Shown piece by piece: positions 1 to 8,346 of a DNA stretch of 44,992 bases. The notes below the pieces were generated by a model. The model did no database searches. It saw only the letters and a list, made by a program, of their open reading frames with translations, and was not told where the DNA came from. A program made the translations under genes and the position numbers. Source of the DNA: an uncultured Bacilli bacterium (GTDB taxonomy: Bacteria; Bacillota_I; Bacilli_A; RF39; UBA660); contig CALVYK010000009.1 in NCBI GenBank assembly GCA_944372195.1, positions 1 to 44,992 on the forward strand, written 5' to 3'. The stretch's first letter is position 1; the number at the start of each line of letters is the position of its first letter.

Positions 1-1
1 G

Positions 2-318
<317 letters not shown>

Positions 319-354
319 GGTATAATGTAATTAAAATAAATGGAGGTTAATAAT

Positions 355-960
355 ATGAATAATGATTTTGATAAATTAAATAATTTAAATAATCAATCAA
401 CTACATCTTTTAACTCTACAACGGTAGAACCAACACCAATGACAGCAGTAGAACCAACACCAATGACAACGGTAGAACCAACACCAATGACAGCGGTAGA
501 ACCAACACCAATGACAACAGTACAACCAGCACCAATGTCAACAGTTGAACCAACACCAATGCCAACAGTACAACCAACACCAATGCCAACAGTACAACCA
601 ACACCAATGCCAACAGTACAACCAACACCAATGCCAACGGTAGAACCAACACCAATGCCAACGGTAGAACCAACACCAATGCCAACGGTAGAACCAACAC
701 CAATGCCAACGGTAGAACCAACTAATAATAATGTTGATCCAATGGCTGCTGTAGAAAATTTAAATAAAGATGATGCGATGGAAGAAGCTTTATCACATAC
801 TAATCAATATAGTCCTTTTGAAGCACCAAAGCAAGAAGTAAATAAAGATGTTAAAAGAACAAGTAATAAAGGTGCCTATATTTTAATCGGAATAATCTTT
901 ATTATAATGTTATTGTTTATTATTTTCTTGCCACAAATTTCAAAATTATTTGGATGGTAA
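355..960 (+). CDS. Tail-anchored membrane protein with octapeptide repeats
   Basis: 201 aa from the ATG at 355, chosen because GGAGG at 342-346 precedes it by 8 bases; the upstream ATG at 340 overlaps that site. The N-terminus is Asn-rich. Residues of roughly 24-123 are twelve and a half copies of V(E/Q)PTPM(T/P)(T/A), followed by an acidic linker, a basic stretch and one C-terminal membrane helix (YILIGIIFIIMLLFIIFL). There is no signal peptide, so the repeats are probably cytoplasmic, although the opposite topology is possible. I recognise no family. The repeats are low-complexity and Pro-rich and suggest a flexible arm or binding platform. A hairpin around 961-983 (AAGTGAC/GTCACTT, then T-rich) may end the transcript. 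Confidence 0.7.
   Translation: MNNDFDKLNNLNNQSTTSFNSTTVEPTPMTAVEPTPMTTVEPTPMTAVEPTPMTTVQPAPMSTVEPTPMPTVQPTPMPTVQPTPMPTVQPTPMPTVEPTPMPTVEPTPMPTVEPTPMPTVEPTNNNVDPMAAVENLNKDDAMEEALSHTNQYSPFEAPKQEVNKDVKRTSNKGAYILIGIIFIIMLLFIIFLPQISKLFGW
424..723 (+). repeat. 24-bp in-frame minisatellite, about 12.5 copies
   Basis: Tandem 24-bp units encode V(E/Q)PTPMxx. The copies differ at a few positions (E/Q, T/P, A/T), and the last four full units are nearly identical, which suggests recent expansion at the 3' side. Confidence 0.9.
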
Positions 961-1019
961 TAAGTGACGAAAGTCACTTTTTTCTACTAAAATGTGATAT
1001 AATTTAAAAGGAGGTAAAA

Positions 1020-1832
1020 ATGACTTTTAATGGAATAATTGAATTGTTAAAAAAAATAATTGATGTTCTTATCGTTTGGATGGCGCTTTATTATATTTTA
1101 AAAAGTGTAAGAAAAAATGTAAAGATGGTATTATTATTTAAAGGAATAATAATAATAATAGTATTAAAAATCTTTAGTGATTTATTAGGGTTAGTTACTA
1201 TAGGCTTTTTATTGGACTATGCTATCGAATGGGGACCACTAGCTCTTATAGTAATTTTCCAACCAGAAATACGAAGCGTTTTGGAACAATTAGGTAGAAG
1301 TCAATTGCTAGGTAGGCATAAAGTTTTAACAGTCGATGAAAGAGAAAAAATGGTATATGAAATAACTACTGCATTAGATTATTTAAGAAAACAATCTATT
1401 GGAGCTTTAATAGTCTTGGAAAGAGATAATAGTTTAAATGATTATATCGAAAAATCTAAAAAAATATATGCCGATATATCATCAGATTTATTAATTTCAA
1501 TATTCTTTCCAAATAATCCGTTGCATGATGGGGGAGTTATCATTCAAGGTGATAAAATTACAAGCGCCGGTGCAGTTTTTCCAACTAGTGATAGTTTAAA
1601 AATTAGCAAAAGACTTGGAACAAGACATAGAGCTGCTCTAGGAATTTCAGAAATAACTGATTGTATATCTATCGTTGTTTCTGAAGAAACTGGAAGGTTA
1701 TCATTGGCTATTGATGGCGAATTAAATTATAATTTAACTTTGGACGAAGTAAAATTACGATTATTAGAAGAGTTAAGACCAAAAAAAGAAGTTTATTTGG
1801 ATGAGGAGGAAGAAAAAAATGAAAATAATTAA
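1020..1832 (+). CDS. cdaA: Diadenylate cyclase CdaA (DisA_N domain)
   Basis: 270 aa membrane enzyme that makes cyclic di-AMP from two ATP, the second messenger for potassium and osmotic homeostasis. Three hydrophobic helices occupy about residues 1-70, followed by the DisA_N catalytic domain. LHDGGVII and GTRHRAALGISE are the two nucleotide-binding motifs. The usual DGA triad reads DGG here, a mild variant. RBS GGAGG lies a few bases before the ATG. cdaR follows with a 14-bp overlap, the conserved pairing in Bacillota, but glmM, the usual third gene, is absent from the cluster. Confidence 0.93.
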   Translation: MTFNGIIELLKKIIDVLIVWMALYYILKSVRKNVKMVLLFKGIIIIIVLKIFSDLLGLVTIGFLLDYAIEWGPLALIVIFQPEIRSVLEQLGRSQLLGRHKVLTVDEREKMVYEITTALDYLRKQSIGALIVLERDNSLNDYIEKSKKIYADISSDLLISIFFPNNPLHDGGVIIQGDKITSAGAVFPTSDSLKISKRLGTRHRAALGISEITDCISIVVSEETGRLSLAIDGELNYNLTLDEVKLRLLEELRPKKEVYLDEEEEKNENN

Positions 1833-3168
1833 AAGCATTTATTCCTTTTTCTCAAAACTAATAGATAGAATCATTGTTGTGCCTATTAGTAAGTTGATAT
1901 TAATAATAAATAAAAAATTTGACACACCAAGTAAAAAATTTGAAAATTGGTTATCAAAGTCAAATACTTTGCTTTTCATATCGTTAGCGATGGCTATATT
2001 AATATTTATTGTTATCGATCAAAGAATATTGATATATTCTGAAAGTTCAGCAGAAGTTTTAACTGATCAAGAAGTTACCGTTTTATACGATGAAGATAAT
2101 TATGTTGTAGAAGGTGTTCCTGAAACAGTAAATATAACATTAATAGGAAACAAAGCTGATTTATATATTGCTAAACAATCTCCTACAAATGAAGTTGTTG
2201 TTGATTTATGGGGATTAAAACCTGGAACGCATAAAGTTGATATAAAATATAATCAATTAAGTGGAGGAATAAAATATAATGTTAATCCATCTGTTGCAAC
2301 TGTAATAATATATGAAAAAGTGGCAGCTAGTAAAACATTATCTGTTGACTTGTTAAATCAAGAAGCTTTAGATGAAAGATATATAATAGATGAAATAAAT
2401 GCTAAAGAAGATTCTGTAACAATTAAAGGAGCATCGTATAAAGTTGACAATGTTGCAACAGTAAAAGCACTTGTTGATATTAAATCATTACCAAAAATTG
2501 TCTTAGGTGAAAAAATTACAGTTTCAGCGCCTTTGGTTGCCTATGATGAATTAGGTAATGTTGTTGATGTTGAGATAAGCCCTGCTAAAGTTGATGTTGA
2601 ATTATTAATTCAATCACCAAGCAAAGAAGTTCCAATTCAAGTAATTCCAACTGGAAATGTTATTTATAACATGGGTATTAGTAATTTGATTGTTAATAAT
2701 AACGAAAATACTACTGTTACAATTTATGGCCCAACAGAGACAATTTCCACAATTGAATATTTACCTGTTTATGTAAATGTTGAGGGATTATCTGAAGACA
2801 CGCAGTTTAAAGTTGATTTAGATAAACCAAATGGTGTCAAATATATGAGTGTAAATAATGTAACGGTTGATGTAAAATTAAGCAGTGACATAAGTAATAT
2901 TAATATAGACAATGTTGGTATATCACAAATTAATTTAGGTAGCAATTATGGTGTTACACCTATTGATATTGATAGTGTAACTGTAAAACTTAAAGGTGTT
3001 ACTGATATTGTAAATGATATTACTGCATCAGACCTTAATGTTTATGTTGATTTAAAAGGTCTTGGAGTTGGTACTCATGAAGTATCTATAATTGTTACAG
3101 GTAATGATCCTAGAGTTGAGTATTTACCATCAGTTTTAAAAATGAAAGTAAGAATATACGAAAAATAA
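1819..3168 (+). CDS. cdaR: CdaA regulatory protein CdaR (YbbR repeats)
   Basis: 449 aa from the ATG at 1819, preceded by AGGAGG at 1804-1809. The ATG at 1801 lies upstream of that site and is unlikely to be used. An N-terminal cytoplasmic segment is followed by one membrane helix (about residues 46-66, LLFISLAMAILIFIVI) and then several YbbR-type beta domains outside the cell, with motifs such as PETVNITLIG, SPAKVDVEL and VTVDVKL. In related bacteria CdaR binds CdaA and modulates c-di-AMP synthesis. The gene overlaps cdaA, so they are co-transcribed. Confidence 0.9.
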   Translation: MKIIKSIYSFFSKLIDRIIVVPISKLILIINKKFDTPSKKFENWLSKSNTLLFISLAMAILIFIVIDQRILIYSESSAEVLTDQEVTVLYDEDNYVVEGVPETVNITLIGNKADLYIAKQSPTNEVVVDLWGLKPGTHKVDIKYNQLSGGIKYNVNPSVATVIIYEKVAASKTLSVDLLNQEALDERYIIDEINAKEDSVTIKGASYKVDNVATVKALVDIKSLPKIVLGEKITVSAPLVAYDELGNVVDVEISPAKVDVELLIQSPSKEVPIQVIPTGNVIYNMGISNLIVNNNENTTVTIYGPTETISTIEYLPVYVNVEGLSEDTQFKVDLDKPNGVKYMSVNNVTVDVKLSSDISNINIDNVGISQINLGSNYGVTPIDIDSVTVKLKGVTDIVNDITASDLNVYVDLKGLGVGTHEVSIIVTGNDPRVEYLPSVLKMKVRIYEK

Positions 3169-3191
3169 ACTTCAATTCGAAGTTTATTTTT
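3163..3191. terminator. Bidirectional terminator between cdaR and the DUF378 gene
   Basis: Near-perfect hairpin AAAATAAACTTC/GAAGTTTATTTT with a 5-base loop and T runs on both strands. It serves the convergent genes on each side. Confidence 0.85.
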
Positions 3192-3390
3192 CTATATGGT
3201 TAAATAAAATACCAATATTTATTAAACCAGCAATTCCGACTAATGTATAAATAATTCTTGATAACATAGATCCTTCACCAAAAATATAAGAAACTATGTT
3301 AAAATCAAATATACCAATTAATCCCCAAACCACTGCTCCTATAATGGTAAGAACTAAACAAACTTTTTGTAAAGTTTCCAAAATAATCAT
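3184..3390 (-). CDS. DUF378 (YuzA-like) small membrane protein
   Basis: 68 aa with two hydrophobic helices. The motif VLTIIGAVVWGLIGIFDFN and the second helix IIYTLVGIAGLINI are typical of DUF378/YuzA proteins, whose function is unknown. On the reverse strand AAAGGA sits directly against the ATG, which is too close, so the TTG three codons downstream may be the real start. The gene stands alone between cdaR and the lipoprotein gene and converges with cdaR. Confidence 0.8.
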   Translation of the reverse strand: MIILETLQKVCLVLTIIGAVVWGLIGIFDFNIVSYIFGEGSMLSRIIYTLVGIAGLINIGILFNHIEK

Positions 3391-3486
3391 TCCTTTCTAT
3401 ATTCATAAATATTTTAAACAAAAAAATAAAAATTATACATTTTTCATAAATATATTCAATATAATTAATTGAACAGGAGTGAAAAA

Positions 3487-4479
3487 ATGAAAAAATTTTT
3501 ATTATTTATCTCAATTGGATTATTTTGTTTAACAACAGTTGGATGTGGAAAATATGGTGAAAAAGATATTGTAAAAGATTTTAATAACAAAATAACTAAA
3601 ACAGATAGTTATTATTTAACTGGTGAATTGGAAATAATAAATAATGAAGATAGTTATTTGTATAATGTTGAAGTTGCTTATCAAAAAGATAATAATTTTA
3701 AAGTTAGCTTAATAAATAAAACGAATAATCATGAACAGATAATTTTAAAAAATAGCGATGGAGTTTATGTTTTGACACCTTCTTTAAATAAAAGCTTTAA
3801 ATTTCAAAGTGAATGGCCTTACAACAATTCTCAAAGCTACATATTACAAACAATTTTAAAAGACATCGAAAGTGATAATGATAAAACATTTGAAGAAGTA
3901 GATGGTAATTATGTGTTTACTACAAAAGTAAATTATACAAATAACAACCAATTAGCTAAACAAAAAATAACCTTAGATAAAGATTTAAATTTAAAATCGG
4001 TAGTTGTCTTAAACGATAAAGATGAGATTCAAATGAAAATGAACTTCAATGCAATTGATTATAAGGCAACATATGATGAAACTTATTTTACAGTACAAGG
4101 AAATATGAAAAATGCAGAAACTGAAACTACTAGCAAAACATTAGATAGCATAATTTATCCGATGTATATTCCTGAAAATACGCAATTATCTGGTCAAGAA
4201 AAAGTAACTACAGATGCTGGAGAAAGAATAATTTTAACATTTAGTGGAGAAAATCCATTTACAATTGTTCAAGAATCGGCATCTGTTGCTGAAGAAATAT
4301 TAACAATTCCAATGTATGGAGAACCTTATATAATCACAGATACAGTTGGGGCTTTATCAGACAATTCTGTTACTTGGGTGAGCAATGGTGTTGAATTTTA
4401 TGTTGTATCCGATAAATTAGATAGTGAACAATTACTAGAAGTAGCTAATTCTATCAATACTACGACAGTTGGAAAATAA
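3487..4479 (+). CDS. LolA-like lipoprotein, related to germination protein GerS
   Basis: 330 aa from the ATG at 3487, with AGGAG at 3475-3479; the upstream TTG at 3469 lacks an RBS. A signal peptide ends in a lipobox-like TTVGC, so the mature protein is a membrane lipoprotein. The following domain resembles the LolA/LppX beta fold, with stretches such as DSYYLTGELEI, QIILKNSDGVYVLTPSLNKS and FKFQSEWPYNNSQSYILQT. The last stretch resembles clostridial GerS-type proteins, which support cortex breakdown during germination. The C-terminal part (about 240-330) resembles DUF4367-like domains. A spore role would suit the other sporulation genes here, but this is inference from similarity remembered, not searched. 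Confidence 0.65.
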   Translation: MKKFLLFISIGLFCLTTVGCGKYGEKDIVKDFNNKITKTDSYYLTGELEIINNEDSYLYNVEVAYQKDNNFKVSLINKTNNHEQIILKNSDGVYVLTPSLNKSFKFQSEWPYNNSQSYILQTILKDIESDNDKTFEEVDGNYVFTTKVNYTNNNQLAKQKITLDKDLNLKSVVVLNDKDEIQMKMNFNAIDYKATYDETYFTVQGNMKNAETETTSKTLDSIIYPMYIPENTQLSGQEKVTTDAGERIILTFSGENPFTIVQESASVAEEILTIPMYGEPYIITDTVGALSDNSVTWVSNGVEFYVVSDKLDSEQLLEVANSINTTTVGK

Positions 4480-4480
4480 T

Positions 4481-4517
4481 GAAACATTTGTGAAACAAAA
4501 TAAAAATGTTTCTTTTT
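4481..4517 (+). terminator. Terminator after the GerS-like gene
   Basis: Stem GAAACATTT/AAATGTTTC (9 bp) with a loop of about 15 bases, followed by TTTTTTT. Confidence 0.75.
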
Positions 4518-4555
4518 TTAAATTATTATGATATAATTACTTTAGGTGAAGAAAG

Positions 4556-5068
4556 ATGGCAAAAGAGAAGAATATCAAAAAAGCAAGTTATAATGACAAT
4601 GAAATTTCAAAATTAATAAAATTAGTTGTAATAGTAACAGTAATATTTTTAGCATTTTATGCAATAACTTATTTTGTAAATAAAAAAGATGAGCCACAAG
4701 AAGAGACAACTACTTCAACAATTCAATATGATGAAATATTAATTGGCAATTTATTAACACAACCAAATGATGAATATTATGTTATGATTTATGATAATGA
4801 TGATTATAATAAAGTAGTTTACGATGCATATCTTAGCTTATATTCACAAAAAGAAGATTCATTAAGATATTATACTGCGATATTAAATAATCCTTTTAAT
4901 GAAATATTTAAATCTGACAAATCAAATTTTATAATAAACGAAATAACTGATTTAAAGTTAGCTGGGTCTACATTAATAAAAATTAGCAATAAAAAAATAG
5001 ACAAATATTATGAAGGCGATAGCATTATAGAACACTTAAAAGAAATTACTAAAGATGAAGATGAATAG
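4556..5068 (+). CDS. Single-pass membrane protein with thioredoxin-like C-terminal domain lacking CxxC
   Basis: 170 aa. A basic cytoplasmic N-terminus is followed by one membrane helix (about 24-42, LVVIVTVIFLAFYAITYFV) and an outward domain of about 110 residues. The alternation EYYVMIYDNDDY, LRYYTAILNN and GSTLIKISNKKIDKYYEG has the look of a thioredoxin fold (beta strand, helix, strand, then the strand pair after the cis-Pro position). There is no cysteine in it, so a redox role is unlikely. RBS AGGTGA at 4544 and a TATAAT at 4532 precede it. Function unknown. Confidence 0.6.
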   Translation: MAKEKNIKKASYNDNEISKLIKLVVIVTVIFLAFYAITYFVNKKDEPQEETTTSTIQYDEILIGNLLTQPNDEYYVMIYDNDDYNKVVYDAYLSLYSQKEDSLRYYTAILNNPFNEIFKSDKSNFIINEITDLKLAGSTLIKISNKKIDKYYEGDSIIEHLKEITKDEDE

Positions 5069-5085
5069 TCCATCTTCTTAATTTT
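5055..5085 (+). terminator. Hairpin overlapping the end of the 4556 gene
   Basis: Stem GAAGATG/CATCTTC around a 7-base loop that contains the stop codon, followed by TTAATTTT. It lies immediately before the tRNA and is a weak terminator. Confidence 0.5.
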
Positions 5086-5162
5086 GGCCTGTTGGTGAAG
5101 TGGTTTAACACATAACCCTCTCAAGGTTACATTCATGGGTCCGAATCCCATACAGGTCACCA
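5086..5162 (+). tRNA. tRNA-Glu (anticodon CTC)
   Basis: 77 nt with encoded CCA. Acceptor GGCCTGT pairs with ACAGGTC (one G-U). The anticodon stem TAACC/GGTTA encloses loop CTCTCAA, giving anticodon CUC. The T arm ATGGG/CCCAT with TCCGAAT is intact. The body resembles typical bacterial tRNA-Glu. If the loop were shifted by one the anticodon would read UCU (Arg), but the stem pairing supports CUC. Confidence 0.88.
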
Positions 5163-5173
5163 AAGTGTAAACA

Positions 5174-5201
5174 AAATAATTTTTTATAGTAATTATTTTT
5201 T
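5174..5201 (+). terminator. Terminator after tRNA-Glu
   Basis: Stem AAATAATT/AATTATTT with a loop of about 8 bases, followed by a T run. Confidence 0.6.
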
Positions 5202-5236
5202 AAATGTGATATTATATATAAGAGGGTTGATTAATT

Positions 5237-6586
5237 ATGGAAGATAAGAAGAAAAAAAATAGTAAAAAAAATATTGAGAAAAAAAGTGAGAAAAAAGTTA
5301 AAAAGCAAAGCAAAAAAAATGTTAATATTGAAGAAGTGACAAAAAAAATTAGTAAAAGTGCTCCTATTAATAAAAAAAATTTGAAAAAAGATGATAAAGA
5401 AAAAAAGACAATTAAAACTAATAATAATTTTGGACTTTTTGAATATATAATTTTAATTGTTATTGTAGCATTGATTTTTTCTTTAGCCGGTTATTTTATA
5501 GGAAGACGAGCTGATTATGGAAATGATAATTACTCTACTGCTACAAAAGAAATACAAAAATTTATTGAAGAGTATAATTATATTTTAGAAAACTATTATG
5601 GTGACATAGATAAAGATGAATTAATTACTAATGCAATTAAAGGAATGTTAAGTTCTTTGGATGAATATTCAGGTTTTGTTGGAGAGGATTCAAATAATTT
5701 TTCTATAACATTAAAAGGAGAATATGAAGGATTAGGCATTGGCATAATAAATGATTTAAATAATGATATTATTATAGCCACTGTTTATCCTAATAGTCCT
5801 GCCTCAACAGTTGGATTAAAAGAAAATGATAAAATAATAAAATTTAATGATACTGACATAATTGGTATGTCTACTTCTGAACTTGTTGATAAAATATCAA
5901 ATACAGAGGATATTAAATTAACAATTTTAAGAAATAACGAAGAATTAAATTTTCAGCTAAAAAAAGAAAAAGTTATTATTGAATCTGTTCATTCAGAAAC
6001 AAAGGAAAATAACATTGGATATATTAAAGTTGATATATTTGCTGAAAACACTTATTCACAATTTAAAGAAGCTTTGGAATCTCTAGAAAATAATGGAATG
6101 AAAAGTTTGATTATTGACTTAAGGGGAAATAGTGGCGGACATTTAAGTGCCGTTGAAGATATGTTAAGTTTATTTATGAATAATAAGCATATTATATATC
6201 AAACAGAAGATAAAAATGGCGTTGAAAAAATATATTCTAAAGGAAACAAAGATAAAGAATATAAGATAGTTATTTTACAAGATTTAGGTAGCGCATCTGC
6301 TAGCGAAATTATGGCAAGTTCATTAAGAGAACAACTAGGAGCCTATATAATAGGTAATACTAGTTATGGAAAAGGTACTATTCAAAGCTTACAGACTATT
6401 TCTGGCCTTGGTCAGTATAAAGTTACAACTAAAAAGTGGTTAACATCAAATGGTGAATGGATTAATGGAAATGGTATTGTTCCTGATTTAGAAGTTTCAT
6501 TGACTTCTGATTATATTCAAAATCCTACACTAGATAATGATGCTCAATATCAAGCTGCTATAAAATATTTAAACGAAAATGCTTAG
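5237..6586 (+). CDS. ctp: Carboxy-terminal processing protease (S41, CtpA/CtpB type)
   Basis: 449 aa. About 65 very Lys-rich cytoplasmic residues precede one membrane helix (about 70-88). Then come a cap region, a PDZ domain (about 150-230, GLGIGIINDLNNDIIIATVY and PASTVGLKENDKI) and the S41 core. The catalytic dyad is visible: Ser354 in GSASASEI and Lys379 in YGKGTIQ, with Gln383 four residues on. In Bacilli such proteases act outside the membrane; CtpB trims SpoIVFA in the SigK checkpoint, but this could equally be the housekeeping CtpA type. RBS AGAGGG precedes the ATG at 5237. The last codons and the terminator form the first copy of a 30-bp repeat found again at 7798. Confidence 0.92.
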   Translation: MEDKKKKNSKKNIEKKSEKKVKKQSKKNVNIEEVTKKISKSAPINKKNLKKDDKEKKTIKTNNNFGLFEYIILIVIVALIFSLAGYFIGRRADYGNDNYSTATKEIQKFIEEYNYILENYYGDIDKDELITNAIKGMLSSLDEYSGFVGEDSNNFSITLKGEYEGLGIGIINDLNNDIIIATVYPNSPASTVGLKENDKIIKFNDTDIIGMSTSELVDKISNTEDIKLTILRNNEELNFQLKKEKVIIESVHSETKENNIGYIKVDIFAENTYSQFKEALESLENNGMKSLIIDLRGNSGGHLSAVEDMLSLFMNNKHIIYQTEDKNGVEKIYSKGNKDKEYKIVILQDLGSASASEIMASSLREQLGAYIIGNTSYGKGTIQSLQTISGLGQYKVTTKKWLTSNGEWINGNGIVPDLEVSLTSDYIQNPTLDNDAQYQAAIKYLNENA

Positions 6587-6596
6587 GCATTTTTTT
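6567..6596 (+). repeat. 30-bp direct repeat, copy 1 (ctp tail plus terminator)
   Basis: An exact 30-bp sequence, again present at 7798-7827. It contains the last codons of ctp, its stop and a hairpin AAAATGC-TTAG-GCATTTT with a T run, and so also works as the ctp terminator. Confidence 0.9.
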
Positions 6597-6654
6597 ATGT
6601 GTGAGTTTTTTTGCTTTTTTTCGTGTAATAAGTGATTTAGAAGGGAGTATTTTA

Positions 6655-7197
6655 ATGAATGGATCATATAATTATTATCGTTTTTTACAAGGAGATGAAA
6701 ATGGTCTAGTAGAAGTAATTAGAGAATATAAGGATGGTTTAATCCTATATTTAAATACTTTTACTAATGATATTTTTATTGCTGAAGAACTCGCTATGGA
6801 TACTTTTGTAAAAATTGGTATGAAAAAATTAAAAGATAAAAAATATGCTTCGTTTAAAACTTGGTTATATACTATTGGAAAAAATCTTGCTATTGATTAT
6901 TTAAGAAAAAATTCTAAAAAAAATATTCCAATTAATGACAAGATTATTTATAATGAATCAATTTTAGAAACAATTTTAAAAGATGAAAGAAAAATCATTA
7001 TTCAAAAAGCTATGAATAATTTGAAAACAGAATATAAGCAAGTACTATGGTTGTCTTATTTTGAAAAATTTAGTAATAATGAAATATCTACAATTATGAA
7101 CAAAAAAGTTCATAATATTGAAACACTTTTATATCGAGCAAAACAATCATTAAAAAAAGAACTTGAAAGAGAGGGATTTTCTTATGAAAAATTATAA
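6655..7197 (+). CDS. ECF-type RNA polymerase sigma factor
   Basis: 180 aa from the ATG at 6655, preceded by AAGGGAG; the GTG at 6601 has no RBS. Sigma region 2 spans about 8-85 (FIAEELAMDTFVKI, then the -10 recognition segment FKTWLYTIGKNLAIDYLRKN). Region 4 spans about 115-175, with helix-turn-helix FSNNEISTIMNKKVHNIETL. The length and absent region 3 fit the ECF group. The next gene overlaps by 14 bp and looks like its membrane anti-sigma factor. The pair sits between two direct repeats, so it may be an inserted cassette. The stimulus is unknown. Confidence 0.85.
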   Translation: MNGSYNYYRFLQGDENGLVEVIREYKDGLILYLNTFTNDIFIAEELAMDTFVKIGMKKLKDKKYASFKTWLYTIGKNLAIDYLRKNSKKNIPINDKIIYNESILETILKDERKIIIQKAMNNLKTEYKQVLWLSYFEKFSNNEISTIMNKKVHNIETLLYRAKQSLKKELEREGFSYEKL

Positions 7198-7798
7198 AGA
7201 AATGGCAGATGAAGTATTATTTAGAATAAAAAAAGAAAAAATAAAACGAAAAAAATGTTTAATTGCTTCTTTGTGTATAATATTTATTTTACCAGTATTT
7301 ACATTTTTATTAATTAATCAAAATATTAGTGATAAAGTATTAGAAAATTATATGATAATAACTAATTATAAAACTAATTTAGAGCAATCTTATATAGTAC
7401 CTAAAAATGGTGAATATTATTGCTTTATAGAAGTAAATGAAGCAAGAAAAAAATATATAGATAAAAATGTTAGTTATTTATTAAAAATTGAATTATTTAA
7501 AGAAAAAAATGGTGAATATGTTGATATTAAAAAAGAAGAATATATGCAAGAACTAAAAAGATTATCTGAAGAAGGCTATAAATTTTATAAAGTATATTAT
7601 TGGTTATATAATGATTCAAAAACAGAAAAAATATATTATCCAACAATTATGGTGAAATTAACAGAAGAACAATTACAAAATTTTAAATCAAATGACAATT
7701 ATGGTTATGCTTTTCGTTTTATAACAAACGAAGATTATTCTCCAATAGAATTTTATGAAACTAATGTTATTAGTAATTTTGATACTTATTACGAATAA
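7184..7798 (+). CDS. Putative membrane-bound anti-sigma factor
   Basis: 204 aa from the ATG at 7184 (GAGAGGG just upstream), overlapping the sigma gene by 14 bp. A short basic cytoplasmic part, about 28 residues (YKEMADEVLFRIKKEKIKRKK), leads into one membrane helix (CLIASLCIIFILPVFTFLLI) and an outside domain of about 150 residues rich in Tyr, Lys and Glu. The position behind an ECF sigma gene and the topology fit an anti-sigma factor. I see no zinc-binding HxxxCxxC motif, so this is not the ZAS class. The outer domain is unrecognised and would be the sensor. Confidence 0.6.
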   Translation: MKNYKEMADEVLFRIKKEKIKRKKCLIASLCIIFILPVFTFLLINQNISDKVLENYMIITNYKTNLEQSYIVPKNGEYYCFIEVNEARKKYIDKNVSYLLKIELFKEKNGEYVDIKKEEYMQELKRLSEEGYKFYKVYYWLYNDSKTEKIYYPTIMVKLTEEQLQNFKSNDNYGYAFRFITNEDYSPIEFYETNVISNFDTYYE

Positions 7799-7827
7799 TT
7801 TAAACGAAAATGCTTAGGCATTTTTTT
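7798..7827 (+). repeat. 30-bp direct repeat, copy 2 (terminator of the sigma/anti-sigma pair)
   Basis: Identical over 30 bp to 6567-6596, including the hairpin and T run. It begins at the last base of the stop codon of the anti-sigma gene and terminates that transcript. Confidence 0.9.
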
Positions 7828-7851
7828 CTTTTACTTTCTTTAAAAAAAATA

Positions 7852-7880
7852 TTGTAATAATTTATTTTATCTTATATAAT
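7852..7880 (+). promoter_or_regulatory. SigA-type promoter of the tsaE operon
   Basis: TTGTAA at 7852-7857, 17-bp spacer, TATAAT at 7875-7880. It closely resembles the lepA promoter at 38703, including the downstream ATTATTGGTGAT. Confidence 0.75.
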
Positions 7881-7896
7881 ATTATTGGTGATATAA

Positions 7897-8346
7897 ATGG
7901 AATATAAAGTTACAATGAAAGATGAATATGACACTATCGAATTAGCTCAAAATTTAGAATCTGAAAAATTTCCTAATATGATCATTTGTTTAAATGGAGA
8001 ATTAGGAAGTGGTAAAACTTTATTTACTAAAGGATTTGCGCAAGCTTTAGGAATTAAAGATAATATTACATCTCCAACTTTTTCTATAATTAAGGAATAT
8101 GATGGAGAATTACCTCTTTATCACATGGATGTATATAGATTAGATGGAAATACTAGTGGAGTTAATATTGAGGAATATTATAACAAAGGTGGAGTAGTTA
8201 TTATTGAATGGGCTGATACTATTAAAGATATTTTACCTAAAGAAAGATTAGATATTAAAATTAAAGTTTTAGATGAAAATAAAAGAGTTTTTATTATTAC
8301 CCCTTATGGTAAACAATATGAAGAATTGTGTGAGGCAGTATTATGA
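7897..8346 (+). CDS. tsaE: tRNA t6A biosynthesis ATPase TsaE
   Basis: 149 aa P-loop protein with Walker A GELGSGKT (about residues 35-42) and the family motif TSPTFSIIKEY followed by HMDVYRLDG and the Walker B-like VIIEWAD. TsaE drives turnover of the TsaB-TsaD complex that installs threonylcarbamoyl on A37 of ANN-decoding tRNAs. It is first in an operon whose four genes all overlap. The stop codon TGA shares bases with the ATG of tsaB. Confidence 0.95.
   Translation: MEYKVTMKDEYDTIELAQNLESEKFPNMIICLNGELGSGKTLFTKGFAQALGIKDNITSPTFSIIKEYDGELPLYHMDVYRLDGNTSGVNIEEYYNKGGVVIIEWADTIKDILPKERLDIKIKVLDENKRVFIITPYGKQYEELCEAVL

Noticed and set aside
416..721. Reverse-strand reading frame of about 100 codons, rich in Leu and Val
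   Set aside because: It is the complement of the 24-bp minisatellite in the forward gene. It has no RBS, and its periodic sequence follows from the repeats.
424..723. Possible CRISPR array (regular repeats)
   Set aside because: The units are contiguous without spacers and keep the reading frame, so they form a coding minisatellite.
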